This document shows positions 1 to 8,040 of a stretch of DNA of 64,000 bases, piece by piece. The stretch is from the NCBI RefSeq assembly GCF_030316855.1, contig NZ_JASZYR010000001.1, positions 124,001 through 188,000 on the forward strand. The letters run 5' to 3'. Origin of the DNA: Variovorax sp. J22P240. Its GTDB lineage: Bacteria; Pseudomonadota; Gammaproteobacteria; Burkholderiales; Burkholderiaceae_C. A program made the translations under genes and the position numbers. Numbering within the stretch: the first letter of the stretch is position 1; each line of letters starts with the position of its first letter. Below the pieces are notes generated by a model, which saw only the letters and a list, made by a program, of their open reading frames with translations, had not been told where the DNA came from and did not search any database.

Positions 1-1
1 C

Positions 2-790
2 TCTCAACAGGCGCGCACGCGCGCGCTGGTCGATGCGCTCGAACTGGCGCCGGACGATCTCGACAACTTCCGAGTCGAGTGCTTCGACATCTCGCACACG
101 GCGGGCGAAGCGACGCAGGCTTCGTGCGTCGTGTTCGAGCATCACGCCATGCAGAACCGCGAATACCGGCGCTACAACATCGAGGGCATCACGCCGGGCG
201 ACGACTATGCCGCGATGAGGCAGGTGCTGCATCGCCGCTACGGCAAGCTGGCCGAGGCGATGGCGGCGGAGACCGATGCGCCCCCTGCCGGCGATGCCGC
301 GGGCGCGGGCACTGATGCACGGCCGGGCACGCGGACCGCGCGCATGCCGGAACTGGTGCTGGTCGACGGCGGCAAGGGCCAGGTGTCGATGGCGCGTGAA
401 GTGTTCAGTGAGTTGGGGCTGCCGCTGTCGCTGATCGTCGGCGTGGAGAAGGGCGAGGGTCGCAAGGTCGGGCTCGAGGAGCTGGTGTTCGCCGATGGCC
501 GCGAGAAGGTCTATCTTGGCCGCGATTCGGCGGCACTGATGCTGGTCGCGCAGATTCGCGACGAGGCGCACCGATTCGCCATCACCGGCATGCGCGCCAA
601 GCGGGCGAAGATCCGGGTGGGCGGCAGCCAGCTCGAAGATATTCCTGGCATCGGGCCCAAGCGTCGCGCGCGCTTGCTGCAGCGCTTCGGCGGAATTCGC
701 GGCGTTGCGGCAGCCAGCGTCGAGGACATCGCTTCGGTCGAGGGAATCGCTTTTGACCTTGCCGAGGAAATCTATAGAGCCTTGCATTGA
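2..790 (+). CDS. uvrC: Excinuclease ABC subunit C, C-terminal part (5' end outside window)
   Basis: UvrC makes both incisions around DNA lesions marked by UvrA and UvrB in nucleotide excision repair. The reading frame is open from the window edge, so only about 262 C-terminal residues are visible. They contain the RNase H-like 5'-incision domain: CFDISH, with the first catalytic Asp and nearby His, then [10 protein letters not shown], with the second Asp, and [20 protein letters not shown]. The tandem helix-hairpin-helix DNA-binding end follows ([16 protein letters not shown]). A short Ala/Gly-rich insertion sits between the two halves of the nuclease domain. The stop is 44 bases before pgsA on the same strand; uvrC-pgsA is a common proteobacterial pairing, so co-transcription is likely. 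Confidence 0.96.
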   Translation, partial: SQQARTRALVDALELAPDDLDNFRVECFDISHTAGEATQASCVVFEHHAMQNREYRRYNIEGITPGDDYAAMRQVLHRRYGKLAEAMAAETDAPPAGDAAGAGTDARPGTRTARMPELVLVDGGKGQVSMAREVFSELGLPLSLIVGVEKGEGRKVGLEELVFADGREKVYLGRDSAALMLVAQIRDEAHRFAITGMRAKRAKIRVGGSQLEDIPGIGPKRRARLLQRFGGIRGVAAASVEDIASVEGIAFDLAEEIYRALH

Positions 791-834
791 CCGGTCCCCG
801 GCCTCGCACCGGGGCGGGCCATATACTCGTTCCA

Positions 835-1401
835 ATGTTCTGGACTCTGCCAACGATCATGACCTGGACGCGCATCGTCGCGATTCCGTTGATCGTGGGT
901 GTGTTCTACCTGCCGCTGTCGGAGCCGATGCGCAATCTCATCGCGACGGTGATGTTCATCGTGTTCGCGGCAACCGATTGGCTCGACGGCTTCTTGGCGC
1001 GCCGGCTCAACCAGACTTCGGCGTTCGGCGCCTTCCTCGATCCGGTCGCCGACAAGTTCCTCGTGTGTGCTTCGCTTCTCGTGCTGGTGCACCTGAATCG
1101 CGCTGACGTGTTCGTGGCGCTGATCATCATCGGTCGCGAGATCGCAATCTCCGCGCTGCGCGAATGGATGGCGCAGATCGGCGCCGGCAAGAGTGTCGCG
1201 GTCCACATGGTCGGCAAGGTCAAGACCGTGGTGCAGATGGTGGCGATCCCCTTCCTGCTCTTCAACGGCATGCTGTTCGGTGTGATCGACACCGGCGCCT
1301 GGGGCCAGTGGCTGATCTGGATCTCCGCCGTGCTCACCGTCTGGTCGATGGTCTACTACCTACAGAAGGCCATTCCCGAGATCCGGGCCCGGGCGAAATG
1401 A
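835..1401 (+). CDS. pgsA: CDP-diacylglycerol--glycerol-3-phosphate 3-phosphatidyltransferase
   Basis: PgsA condenses CDP-diacylglycerol with glycerol 3-phosphate to phosphatidylglycerol phosphate, the committed step to phosphatidylglycerol and cardiolipin, at the inner membrane. The 188-residue length is normal for the family. The CDP-alcohol phosphotransferase signature is intact: DWLDGFLARR, then G and two Asp in SAFGAFLDPVADKFL. Several hydrophobic helices flank it. The ATG at 835 gives the canonical start MFWTLPTIMTWTRI; an upstream in-frame TTG at 787 would overlap the uvrC stop and add non-conserved residues. Its TGA overlaps the next ATG (ATGA), so translation of the downstream transporter is probably coupled. 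Confidence 0.95.
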   Translation: MFWTLPTIMTWTRIVAIPLIVGVFYLPLSEPMRNLIATVMFIVFAATDWLDGFLARRLNQTSAFGAFLDPVADKFLVCASLLVLVHLNRADVFVALIIIGREIAISALREWMAQIGAGKSVAVHMVGKVKTVVQMVAIPFLLFNGMLFGVIDTGAWGQWLIWISAVLTVWSMVYYLQKAIPEIRARAK

Positions 1402-2279
1402 CGGGGGCGGCCCGTTCGGCGGGCTGGCTTCGCATCATGCCAGCGGTCTTCGTGCTGATCTGGAGCACCGGCTTCATCGTGGCGCGGTATGGCATGCCTT
1501 ACGCGCCGCCGCTCAAGTTCCTCACGGTGCGCTATGCACTCTCGGTGATCTGCTTCCTCGCCTGGGTCCGGGTGGCGCGCGTCGCGTGGCCGCGAGATCG
1601 GGTGCAGTGGGGTCATCTCGCGGTCACCGGCGTGCTGATGCAGGCGGGCTACCTGGGTGGCGTCTGGGCGGCCGTCAGGGCCGGAATGGGCTCCGGCCTC
1701 ATCGCATTGCTGGTCGGTATCCAGCCGGTGCTGACCGCCGTCTGGATGTCGATGACTGGCGGCACGATCACGCGTCGCCAGTGGGCGGGACTGTTCCTCG
1801 GATTTCTCGGGCTCGTGCTGGTCGTGTCGCGCAAGCTGGGACAGGGCGGGGAGGTCAATGTGCTGACGATGGGGCTGGCGCTGATGGCGCTCCTGTCGAT
1901 CACCGCCGGCACGCTGTATCAGAAGCGCTTCGTCGCGCCTCGCGACGTGCGCAGCGCGAATGCGATCCAACTCGCAGCGGCGCTGCTGGTCACGCTGCCC
2001 TTCGCTGCGCTGGAGACCGACAGCATCCAATGGAACCTGGCTTCAGGTGGTGCGATGGCATGGTCCGTCCTCGCGCTGTCGCTGGGCGGCAGTTCGCTGC
2101 TCTATATCCTGATCCAGCGCGGCACCGCCACCGCCGTCACGAGCCTGCTCTATCTCGTGCCGCCGTGCACCGCCGTGATGGCTTGGCTCTTGTTTGCAGA
2201 GCCGATCACCGTGGTGACGCTGGCAGGCATTGCGACGACCGCCGTTGGCGTGAGCCTGGTGGTGCGCGGCGAGCGCTGA
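1398..2279 (+). CDS. EamA/DMT-family transporter
   Basis: A 293-residue, very hydrophobic protein of the drug/metabolite transporter superfamily, with about ten predicted membrane helices arranged as two EamA repeats. The first begins FVLIWSTGFIVARYGMPYAPP and the second near ALSITAGTLYQKRF. The conserved end of the second repeat is seen in TSLLYLVPPCTAVMAWLLFAEP. The start is the ATG overlapping the pgsA stop by four bases; this is also where homologous sequence begins. Family members export amino acids, metabolites or drugs, and the substrate cannot be told from sequence. The overlap points to an operon with pgsA, but no functional link is evident. Confidence 0.9.
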   Translation: MTGAARSAGWLRIMPAVFVLIWSTGFIVARYGMPYAPPLKFLTVRYALSVICFLAWVRVARVAWPRDRVQWGHLAVTGVLMQAGYLGGVWAAVRAGMGSGLIALLVGIQPVLTAVWMSMTGGTITRRQWAGLFLGFLGLVLVVSRKLGQGGEVNVLTMGLALMALLSITAGTLYQKRFVAPRDVRSANAIQLAAALLVTLPFAALETDSIQWNLASGGAMAWSVLALSLGGSSLLYILIQRGTATAVTSLLYLVPPCTAVMAWLLFAEPITVVTLAGIATTAVGVSLVVRGER

Positions 2280-2283
2280 AAGC

Positions 2284-3237
2284 TCAGCGCGAACGCGTGG
2301 GGTCGACCTTCCACGGCTCGCCGCGAAAACGTTCCACCAGAAAGTCGATCAGTACCCGCACGCGCCGGGGCGTCTTGGGTCGCCACGGCGCGACCCATTG
2401 AATGTCGGCATCCGGCATCGCGAGTTGCGGCAGCACGCGCACCAGTTCGCCCGAGGCGAGGTGAGGTGCAATGTCCCAGAGGCTGCGCAGCATGATCCCG
2501 CGACCGGCCAGGCACCAGTCGCGCACCAATTCACCCGAGTTGCTCGACAGTGGACCGCGCACGTGGACGCGAACCGTGGTTCCGTCCTTGACGTGGCGCA
2601 GCGTCCAGAGCGCGAATTCACGCTCGCTGCCTTCGCTGTTCTCGCGTGCCACGAGGCAGTCGTGCGACGCGAGCGCAGCAGCGTCGGCCGGAAGACCATG
2701 GTGTTCAAGATACGCCGGAGCAGCCGCCAGCACGCGCTGGTTGCGCGCGACGCGGCGCGTGACCCAGTCGCCTGCACGGCGATGTTGGGGCTGCCACAAC
2801 CACACGGCACCGTCGTGTCCTTCCGCGCCCAGGTCGGGCAGTTTCTCCGCCAGCGTGAGCTGGATCTGCAGTCCGGGATGCTGCTCGTTGAACGCCGCGA
2901 GCGCCGGCCCGAGCCAGCGCCTGCCGAATCCGAAGGTGGCGACGAGCCGGATGGTGCCGCTCAGTTCGCTCTGGCGTTCGCCCAGTTCGTTCTCGAGCGC
3001 GGCGAAGCCGTCGAGCAGGCCTTTGGCATGCAGGCACACCGCTTCGCCGTCCGCCGTGGCGCTGAGTCTGCGCGTGGTGCGGTCGAACAGCCGCTGGCCC
3101 AGTCGCGCCTCCAGCGACCCGAGCCGTTTGGTCACCACGGAAGGAACGACGTTCAGCGCGAGCGCGGCACCGGCGAGGCTTCCGCGCGCGCGGATCGCCA
3201 TCACGAGTTCCAGATCACTGCGTTCCATTGCTGCCAT
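2284..3237 (-). CDS. LysR-family transcriptional regulator
   Basis: A regulator of about 317 residues. The N-terminal winged helix-turn-helix spans roughly residues 5-63, with the typical recognition region SLAGAALALNVVPSVVTKRL followed by LEARLGQRLFDRTTRRLS. The C-terminal half is the periplasmic-binding-protein-like effector domain, closing with the usual VRVLIDFLVERF. The chosen ATG at 3237 gives MAAMERSDLEL; the ATG at 3228 is an equally good start. It is divergent from the dehalogenase-like hydrolase, with 66 bases between them. LysR regulators usually control a divergent neighbour, so it probably senses a substrate or product of that hydrolase and dehydrogenase pair. Its stop lies five bases from the convergent EamA gene. 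Confidence 0.93.
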   Translation of the reverse strand: MAAMERSDLELVMAIRARGSLAGAALALNVVPSVVTKRLGSLEARLGQRLFDRTTRRLSATADGEAVCLHAKGLLDGFAALENELGERQSELSGTIRLVATFGFGRRWLGPALAAFNEQHPGLQIQLTLAEKLPDLGAEGHDGAVWLWQPQHRRAGDWVTRRVARNQRVLAAAPAYLEHHGLPADAAALASHDCLVARENSEGSEREFALWTLRHVKDGTTVRVHVRGPLSSNSGELVRDWCLAGRGIMLRSLWDIAPHLASGELVRVLPQLAMPDADIQWVAPWRPKTPRRVRVLIDFLVERFRGEPWKVDPTRSR

Positions 3238-3281
3238 TTGGGAAAGTATCAATTGGCTGATTGTTGCTTGATGAAGAGAGG

Positions 3282-3294
3282 TGTGCAACGCACA
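3282..3294. promoter_or_regulatory. 13-bp palindrome between LysR gene and hydrolase, possible operator
   Basis: TGTGC-AAC-GCACA is a perfect inverted repeat with five-base arms. It ends nine bases before the preferred hydrolase ATG at 3304 and lies in the divergent intergenic space. LysR regulators bind imperfect dyads near the divergent promoter, so this is a candidate site, but the position is close to the start codon and the assignment is inferred. Confidence 0.35.
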
Positions 3295-3303
3295 ATTCAT
3301 CGC

Positions 3304-4194
3304 ATGTTGGCTTCGTTCTCCACCTTCGACTTGTCGCGCGACGGTGTTCGGCTGCACGGACGCGTTGGTGGCAACGGCGCACCCCTGCTGCTGCTCCATG
3401 GGCACCCGCAGACGCACGTGATCTGGCATCGCGTGGCGCCAGTGCTGGCCGAGCACTTCACCTTGGTCATGCTTGATCTGCGCGGCTACGGGGACTCCGG
3501 CCGTCCCGTGGCCGATGCGGCCCATGTCCGCTACAGCAAGCGCGAGATGGCGCTCGACGCGCTCGCCGCCATGCGGCATCACGGTTTCGAGCGCTTCGGC
3601 GTGCTCGCGCATGACCGGGGGGCGCGCGTGGCCCATCGGCTCGCGGCAGATCGCCCGGAGGCGGTGGAGCGCCTCATGGTGCTCGACATCGCGCCGACGC
3701 TCGCGATGTACGAGGACACGTCCGAAGCTTTTGCGAAGGCCTATTGGCACTGGTTCTTCCTGATCCAGCCGCCGCCGTTGCCCGAAGCGCTGATCGAATC
3801 GGATCCGGTGCGCTATGTGCGCAGCGTCATGGGCAGTCGCCATGCGGGTCTTGCGCCCTTTGCACCGGAAGCGCTCGCGGAGTACGAACGCTGCGCATTG
3901 ATCGATGGCAGCGCGAAATCCATCTGCGAGGACTATCGGGCCTCGGCCACCATCGACCTGGATCACGATCGCGCCGACATCTCGGCCGGCCGCAAGCTCA
4001 CGCAGCCGCTGCGCGTGCTGTGGGGCGAGCATGGTGCGGTCGGGCGCTGCTTCGATGTGCTGGCACTCTGGCGCGAGCGCGCCGACGACGTCTCGGGCGA
4101 AGCGCTCGCCTGCGGCCACTACATTCCCGAGGAAGCGCCGCACGACCTGCTGGCACGCGCGCTTCCCTTTTTCAACGCGACCCACAAGGATTGA
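3304..4194 (+). CDS. Alpha/beta hydrolase, fluoroacetate/haloacetate dehalogenase-like
   Basis: A 296-residue alpha/beta hydrolase with the residue set of the fluoroacetate dehalogenase family. The oxyanion segment is LLLHGHPQT. The nucleophile elbow HDRGARVAHR has Asp104 in place of Ser, with Arg at +1 and +4, which bind the substrate carboxylate in characterised enzymes. The acid is in VLDIAP, the halide pocket His-Trp is in YWHWFFL, and the catalytic His (about 272) is in CGHYIPEE; a Tyr in CEDYRAS is where the third halide ligand is expected. Characterised relatives hydrolyse haloacetates to glycolate. An earlier in-frame ATG at 3271 would add 11 residues and cover the palindrome. It is transcribed with the dehydrogenase three bases downstream and is divergent from the LysR gene. 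Whether it dehalogenates or hydrolyses another 2-substituted acid is not proven. Confidence 0.85.
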   Translation: MLASFSTFDLSRDGVRLHGRVGGNGAPLLLLHGHPQTHVIWHRVAPVLAEHFTLVMLDLRGYGDSGRPVADAAHVRYSKREMALDALAAMRHHGFERFGVLAHDRGARVAHRLAADRPEAVERLMVLDIAPTLAMYEDTSEAFAKAYWHWFFLIQPPPLPEALIESDPVRYVRSVMGSRHAGLAPFAPEALAEYERCALIDGSAKSICEDYRASATIDLDHDRADISAGRKLTQPLRVLWGEHGAVGRCFDVLALWRERADDVSGEALACGHYIPEEAPHDLLARALPFFNATHKD

Positions 4195-4197
4195 GAC

Positions 4198-5283
4198 ATG
4201 AGCACCCAACGAATCGCAGTCATCGCCGGCGACGGCATCGGCAAGGAAACCATGCCCGAAGGCCTGCGCGTGCTCGATGCCGCAGCGCGCAAGTTCGGCA
4301 TCGACCTGAAGTTCGACCACTTCGATTTCTCGAGTTGGGACTACTGCGAGAAGCACGGCAAGATGCTGCCCGACAACTGGAAGGACCAGATCGGCGGGCA
4401 CGACGCGATCTACTTCGGAGCGGTCGGCTGGCCCGAGAAGATCGCTGACCATGTGTCGCTCTGGGGCTCGCTGCTGCTTTTTCGTCGCGAATTCGACCAG
4501 TACGTCAACCTGCGCCCCGCGCGCCTGATGCCGGGCATCGTCGCGCCTGTGGTTCGTCGCGATGGCACGCCACGGCAACCGGGTGAGATCGACATGTACA
4601 TCGTGCGCGAAAACACGGAGGGCGAGTACTCGAGCATCGGCGGCAGGATGTACGAAGGCACCCCGCGCGAGATCGTCGTCCAGGAGACCGTGATGTCGCG
4701 AGTCGGCGTGGACCGTGTGCTCAAGTTCGCGTTCGATCTGGCGCAGTCGCGCCCGAAGAAGCATCTCACCAGCGCCACGAAGTCCAATGGCATCTCGATC
4801 ACCATGCCTTACTGGGACGAGCGTGTGGCTGCCATGGCGCAGAGCTACCCGGACGTCAAGCTCGACAAGTTCCACATCGACATCCTGACCGCGCACTTCG
4901 TGCAGCGCCCTGACTTCTTCGATGTGGTGGTGGCGAGCAACCTGTTCGGCGACATCCTGTCGGACCTGGGGCCTGCATGCACCGGCACGATTGGCATTGC
5001 GCCTAGCGCCAACCTGAATCCGGAGCGCACCACGCCGTCGCTCTTCGAGCCCGTGCATGGCTCCGCGCCGGACATTGCTGGCAAGGGCATCGCCAACCCG
5101 ATCGGCCAGATCTGGTGCGGCGCGATGATGCTGGAGTTTCTCGGCCACAAGGCCGCGCACGACGCGATCCTGTCGACGATCGAGAAAGTGCTGGCTCCCG
5201 GCAGCGGCGCCCCGCGCACGCCCGACATCGGCGGAACCGCAAGCACGAGCGACCTGGGCAAGGCGATCGCCGAGGCACTTTGA
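4198..5283 (+). CDS. Tartrate dehydrogenase / D-malate dehydrogenase (decarboxylating) family
   Basis: A 361-residue member of the isocitrate/isopropylmalate dehydrogenase beta-decarboxylating superfamily, full length for the tartrate/D-malate branch. Visible family features are IAGDGIGKE at the N-terminus, the substrate loop YVNLRPARLMPG, IVRENTEGEYS, the Lys-containing TSATKSNGIS, the metal-binding NLFGDILSDLGPA, and the NAD-binding ending EPVHGSAPDIAGKGIANPIG. The branch assignment rests on the WGSLLLFRREFDQYVNLRP region, typical of TtuC/DmlA. These enzymes oxidise and decarboxylate (R)-malate or tartrate using NAD and Mn. The ATG follows the hydrolase stop by three bases, so the two are co-translated. 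The pairing suggests hydrolysis of a 2-substituted dicarboxylic acid followed by hydroxy-acid oxidation, but this is inference. Confidence 0.88.
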   Translation: MSTQRIAVIAGDGIGKETMPEGLRVLDAAARKFGIDLKFDHFDFSSWDYCEKHGKMLPDNWKDQIGGHDAIYFGAVGWPEKIADHVSLWGSLLLFRREFDQYVNLRPARLMPGIVAPVVRRDGTPRQPGEIDMYIVRENTEGEYSSIGGRMYEGTPREIVVQETVMSRVGVDRVLKFAFDLAQSRPKKHLTSATKSNGISITMPYWDERVAAMAQSYPDVKLDKFHIDILTAHFVQRPDFFDVVVASNLFGDILSDLGPACTGTIGIAPSANLNPERTTPSLFEPVHGSAPDIAGKGIANPIGQIWCGAMMLEFLGHKAAHDAILSTIEKVLAPGSGAPRTPDIGGTASTSDLGKAIAEAL

Positions 5284-5347
5284 AAAAGACTTGTCAAAAC
5301 GCCACTAAAATCGCGCTCCTCGCTGTGTTCTAGGGGGGAGTGTCGTA

Positions 5348-5376
5348 TTGACACCCTGTAGACCAGTGGTTGTAAT
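5348..5376 (+). promoter_or_regulatory. Sigma-70 promoter of hupB
   Basis: A consensus -35 TTGACA (5348-5353) is followed after exactly 17 bases by TGTAAT (5371-5376), placing the transcript start near 5383. No other gene lies before hupB at 5506, so a leader of about 120 nt is expected. Confidence 0.8.
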
Positions 5377-5382
5377 CCTTGT

Positions 5383-5455
5383 CGGCAGCGCGCTGCCGGC
5401 GCGTCAGAACTGCCACCCTTTTTTCGCATTTCGCCCCCGTGGCATCGTCACGGGG
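5383..5455 (+). promoter_or_regulatory. Structured 5' leader of hupB
   Basis: At the predicted transcript start lies a perfect 16-base palindrome, CGGCAGCGCGCTGCCG (5383-5398). It is followed by a T-rich stretch near 5419-5424 and a second stem CCCCGTG / CACGGGG (5435-5441 with 5449-5455). The leader could form a 5' cap hairpin that protects the mRNA and a second hairpin near the ribosome site. Function is inferred from structure only. Confidence 0.45.
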
Positions 5456-5505
5456 CTGGCATCGCTTCTGACGACTGATCAACAATTTTCCTGCAAGGGG
5501 CCCTT

Positions 5506-5778
5506 GTGAACAAAACCGAACTCATTGAGCACATCGCAAAAAACGCCGACATCTCCAAAGCTGCCGCCACGCGCGCACTCGAATCCACCATCGGCGCCAT
5601 TCGTACAACGCTCAAGAAGGGCGGTTCCGTATCGCTCGTCGGTTTCGGTACATTTGCAGTAGGCAAGCGTGCCGCGCGGACCGGTCGCAATCCGCGCACC
5701 GGCGACGCGATTAAAATCAAGGCCGCCAAGATCCCGAAGTTCCGTCCCGGCAAGGCGCTGAAAGACGCGCTGAACTGA
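5506..5778 (+). CDS. hupB: DNA-binding protein HU
   Basis: HU is a small dimeric nucleoid protein that bends and constrains DNA. The 90-residue length is exactly typical. The N-terminal helical dimerisation part is [21 protein letters not shown], then [21 protein letters not shown], the beta-arm with [14 protein letters not shown] carrying the intercalating Arg-Asn-Pro, and the closing [16 protein letters not shown]. The start is GTG at 5506. As in many proteobacteria it lies just upstream of ppiD, with a tRNA-Val gene between them. A strong consensus promoter and structured leader precede it, fitting a very abundant protein. Confidence 0.97.
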   Translation: MNKTELIEHIAKNADISKAAATRALESTIGAIRTTLKKGGSVSLVGFGTFAVGKRAARTGRNPRTGDAIKIKAAKIPKFRPGKALKDALN

Positions 5779-5795
5779 GACACTGTTTTCCGGTG

Positions 5796-5871
5796 GGGTG
5801 CTTAGCTCAGCTGGTAGAGCGGCGCCCTTACAAGGCGTAGGTCGGGGGTTCGAGCCCCTCAGCACCCACCA
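5796..5871 (+). tRNA. tRNA-Val (anticodon TAC)
   Basis: A complete 76-nt cloverleaf with encoded CCA. The acceptor GGGTGCT pairs with AGCACCC, the D-arm has AGCTGGTAGAG, the anticodon loop CTTACAA carries TAC, and the T-arm is GGGGGTTCGAGCCCC. It starts 17 bases after the hupB stop, too close for a separate standard promoter outside hupB, so it is probably cut from the hupB transcript. A terminator follows at once. Confidence 0.97.
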
Positions 5872-5880
5872 CCCGAAGCA

Positions 5881-5907
5881 AAGGCGAACAGCGTGTTCGC
5901 CTTTTTT
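5881..5907 (+). terminator. Rho-independent terminator after hupB / tRNA-Val
   Basis: A perfect ten-base stem, AAGGCGAACA with TGTTCGCCTT and a GCG loop, runs straight into a T tract. It closes the hupB-tRNA-Val transcript and isolates ppiD. Confidence 0.88.
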
Positions 5908-5945
5908 GTTGCCGTCCCGCAATCCGTCACAGAGAGTGCCCAAGC

Positions 5946-7859
5946 ATGTTTGATTCCTTCCGCAAGTACAACAAGATCATCATGGTGCTCTTGTTCTTGC
6001 TGATCATTCCTTCGTTCGTGCTCTTCGGCGTCGATCGGTATCAGGGAAATACGCAAGGCGAAATGGTCGCGCGCGTCGCGGGCCATGAGATCACCCGTCC
6101 CGAATGGGATGCGCAGCATCGCAACGAGGTCGACCGAATCCGCCGTCAGGCGCCCAACATCGATCCGGCCTTGCTCGACTCCGATGCAGCGCGCTACGCC
6201 ACTCTGGAGCGCATGGTGCGTGATCGCGTGCTCGCGGCAGCGGCGTCCAAATCCAATATGACCGTGTCGGAAGAGCGGCTCGCACGCCTTTTTGCGGCGG
6301 ACTCGGGCCTCGCTTCGTTCCGCACAGCCGATGGCAAATTCGACCGCGAGAGCTTCATGCGCGCGACCGGCCGCACGCCCGAGCAGTACGAGGCGTCGGT
6401 TCGCGCCGATCTGGCAACCCAACAGGTGTCTCTGGGCGTTTCGGGTACGACCTTCGCGACCGTCGCCCAGGCCGCCGCGGCGCTCAATGCGTTCTACGAT
6501 CGCCGCGAGATTCAGGTGGCGTTGTTCAAGCCCGCCGACTTCGCGTCGAAAGTCAGCGTGAGCGATGCCGATCTTCAGGCTTTCTACAAGGACCACGCGG
6601 CGCAGTTCCAGGTGCCTGAACAGGCCAGCGTCGAATACCTGGTCCTGGACCTCGAAGCCGCGAAGAAGAACATATCGGTCAGCGAGGCGGATCTGCGGAG
6701 CTACTACGACCAGAACAGCGCGCGCTTCGGCACCAAGGAAGAACGTCGTGCCAGCCACATCCTCATCGCCGCGCCGGCCAACGCACCGGCCGCCGAGCGC
6801 GAGAAGGCGCGTGCCAAGGCGGAACAACTGCTGGCCGATCTCCGGAAGGCACCCCACACCTTTGCCGAGACGGCACGGAAGAATTCGCAGGATCCCGGAT
6901 CGGCGGAGAAGGGCGGCGATCTCGATTTCGTGACGCGCGGCGCGATGGTCAAGCCTTTCGAGGATGTGATGTTCTCGCTCAAGAAGGGCGAGATCAGCAA
7001 TGTCGTCGAGACCGAGTTCGGCTACCACATCATCCAGCTCAACGACATCAAGCCCGCCGTGGTTCCGCCCTTCGACAAGGTGCGTGCCACCATCGAGAAC
7101 GAAGTGCGCAGCCAGCAGGCCACGCAGGAGTTCGCCAAGGCCGCCGAGATCTTCACAGACATCGTCTACCAGCAGCCGGACAGCCTGAAACCAGCTGCCG
7201 AGAAACTGAAGCTCACGATCCAGACGGCTGGCAATGTGGCGCGTACGCCTGCGCCGGGTGCCGCGGGCGCGTTGGCCAACCGCAATTTCCTGAACGCGCT
7301 CTTTGCTCCCGACACGCTCGAGCGCAAGCACAACACCGAAGCCATCGAAATCGGGCCAAACCAACTCGCATCGGGTCGCGTCACGCAATACGCTCCGGCG
7401 CGCACGCTGCCCTTCGAAGAGGTCAAGGACAAGGTTCGCACGCAACTCATTGCCCAACGCGCGGCCGCCCTCGCAAAGGCCGAAGGCGAGGGCAAGCTGG
7501 CGGCCTGGCAGGCGAACCCTGCGGGCGCGACTTTCGGCGCACCTGTAACGGTTTCGCGGCTGGAGATGCAGTCGCAGCCGCCAGCTGTCATCGAAGGCGC
7601 GTTGCGTGCCGATACCAGCAAGCTGCCGGCTCTCATCGGAACGGATCTTGGTGCGCAGGGCTTTGCCGTGGTGCGCGTCGTCAAGGCCGTCCCCCGTACG
7701 CCGCCCGCGGCGGAGCTGGCGAAGCAGGAGAACGAGCAGTTTGCACAGGCCGTGGGCGCGGCGGAAAGCTCCGCTTACTACGACTTGCTGAAGAACCGCT
7801 TCAAGGCTGAAATTTTGGTTCCGAGGCCCTCGGATCCGACGGCGGGCGTCGAACGCTAG
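5946..7859 (+). CDS. ppiD: Peptidyl-prolyl cis-trans isomerase / periplasmic chaperone PpiD
   Basis: A 637-residue inner-membrane-anchored folding helper that works at the periplasmic side of the Sec translocon. The N-terminal anchor is a single hydrophobic helix (about residues 10-28, IIMVLLFLLIIPSFVLFGV). Then comes the SurA/PpiD N-terminal chaperone domain, with DRVLAAAASKSNMTVSEERL. A parvulin rotamase domain lies at about residues 264-369, from RRASHILIA to FGYHIIQLNDIKP. The long C-terminal region has a second, degenerate domain. Length and order match PpiD. The hupB-ppiD order is conserved in many proteobacteria; here a tRNA flanks the gene on each side. No cysteines or truncation are evident. 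Confidence 0.95.
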   Translation: MFDSFRKYNKIIMVLLFLLIIPSFVLFGVDRYQGNTQGEMVARVAGHEITRPEWDAQHRNEVDRIRRQAPNIDPALLDSDAARYATLERMVRDRVLAAAASKSNMTVSEERLARLFAADSGLASFRTADGKFDRESFMRATGRTPEQYEASVRADLATQQVSLGVSGTTFATVAQAAAALNAFYDRREIQVALFKPADFASKVSVSDADLQAFYKDHAAQFQVPEQASVEYLVLDLEAAKKNISVSEADLRSYYDQNSARFGTKEERRASHILIAAPANAPAAEREKARAKAEQLLADLRKAPHTFAETARKNSQDPGSAEKGGDLDFVTRGAMVKPFEDVMFSLKKGEISNVVETEFGYHIIQLNDIKPAVVPPFDKVRATIENEVRSQQATQEFAKAAEIFTDIVYQQPDSLKPAAEKLKLTIQTAGNVARTPAPGAAGALANRNFLNALFAPDTLERKHNTEAIEIGPNQLASGRVTQYAPARTLPFEEVKDKVRTQLIAQRAAALAKAEGEGKLAAWQANPAGATFGAPVTVSRLEMQSQPPAVIEGALRADTSKLPALIGTDLGAQGFAVVRVVKAVPRTPPAAELAKQENEQFAQAVGAAESSAYYDLLKNRFKAEILVPRPSDPTAGVER

Positions 7860-7886
7860 TTTTTTCACGCTACAATCGCAGGCTGC

Positions 7887-7963
7887 GGTGGCTGTAGCTC
7901 AGCTGGTAGAGTCCCAGATTGTGATTCTGGTCGTCGTGGGTTCGAGTCCCATCAGCCACCCCA
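7887..7963 (+). tRNA. tRNA-His (anticodon GTG)
   Basis: A full cloverleaf with anticodon GTG in GATTGTGATTC, acceptor GTGGCTG pairing with CAGCCAC, T-arm GTGGGTTCGAGTCCCAT and encoded CCA. The hallmark extra base of tRNA-His is present: G-1 at 7887 opposite C73 at 7960. A TACAAT hexamer at 7871-7876 is a likely -10 box, so the gene probably has its own promoter near the ppiD stop. Confidence 0.96.
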
Positions 7964-7975
7964 AACGTCATTGAC

Positions 7976-8009
7976 AAAAAGCGCCGATCGAATGGTCGGC
8001 GCTTTTTTT
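7976..8009 (+). terminator. Terminator after tRNA-His
   Basis: Stem GCGCCGA / TCGGCGC (7981-7987 with 7996-8002), preceded by five A and followed by seven T. It ends the tRNA-His transcript 70 bases before the H-NS-family gene. Confidence 0.88.
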
Positions 8010-8040
8010 GTGCCTGCCTTACTTGTGGCAATTGACTTTT

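Noticed and set aside
3238..5160. Open minus-strand frame running upstream of the LysR gene across the hydrolase and dehydrogenase
   Set aside because: High-GC antisense shadow of two well-supported plus-strand genes; only the part after the LysR start shows family motifs.
5291..5311. TTGTCA and TAAAAT after the dehydrogenase stop
   Set aside because: Spacing of nine bases is not compatible with a promoter; the TTGACA-N17-TGTAAT pair downstream is far better.
5859..7868. 669-codon minus-strand frame opposite ppiD
   Set aside because: Composition is Arg/Leu/Gly-rich with no domains, and it covers the tRNA-Val end; ppiD is clear on the other strand.
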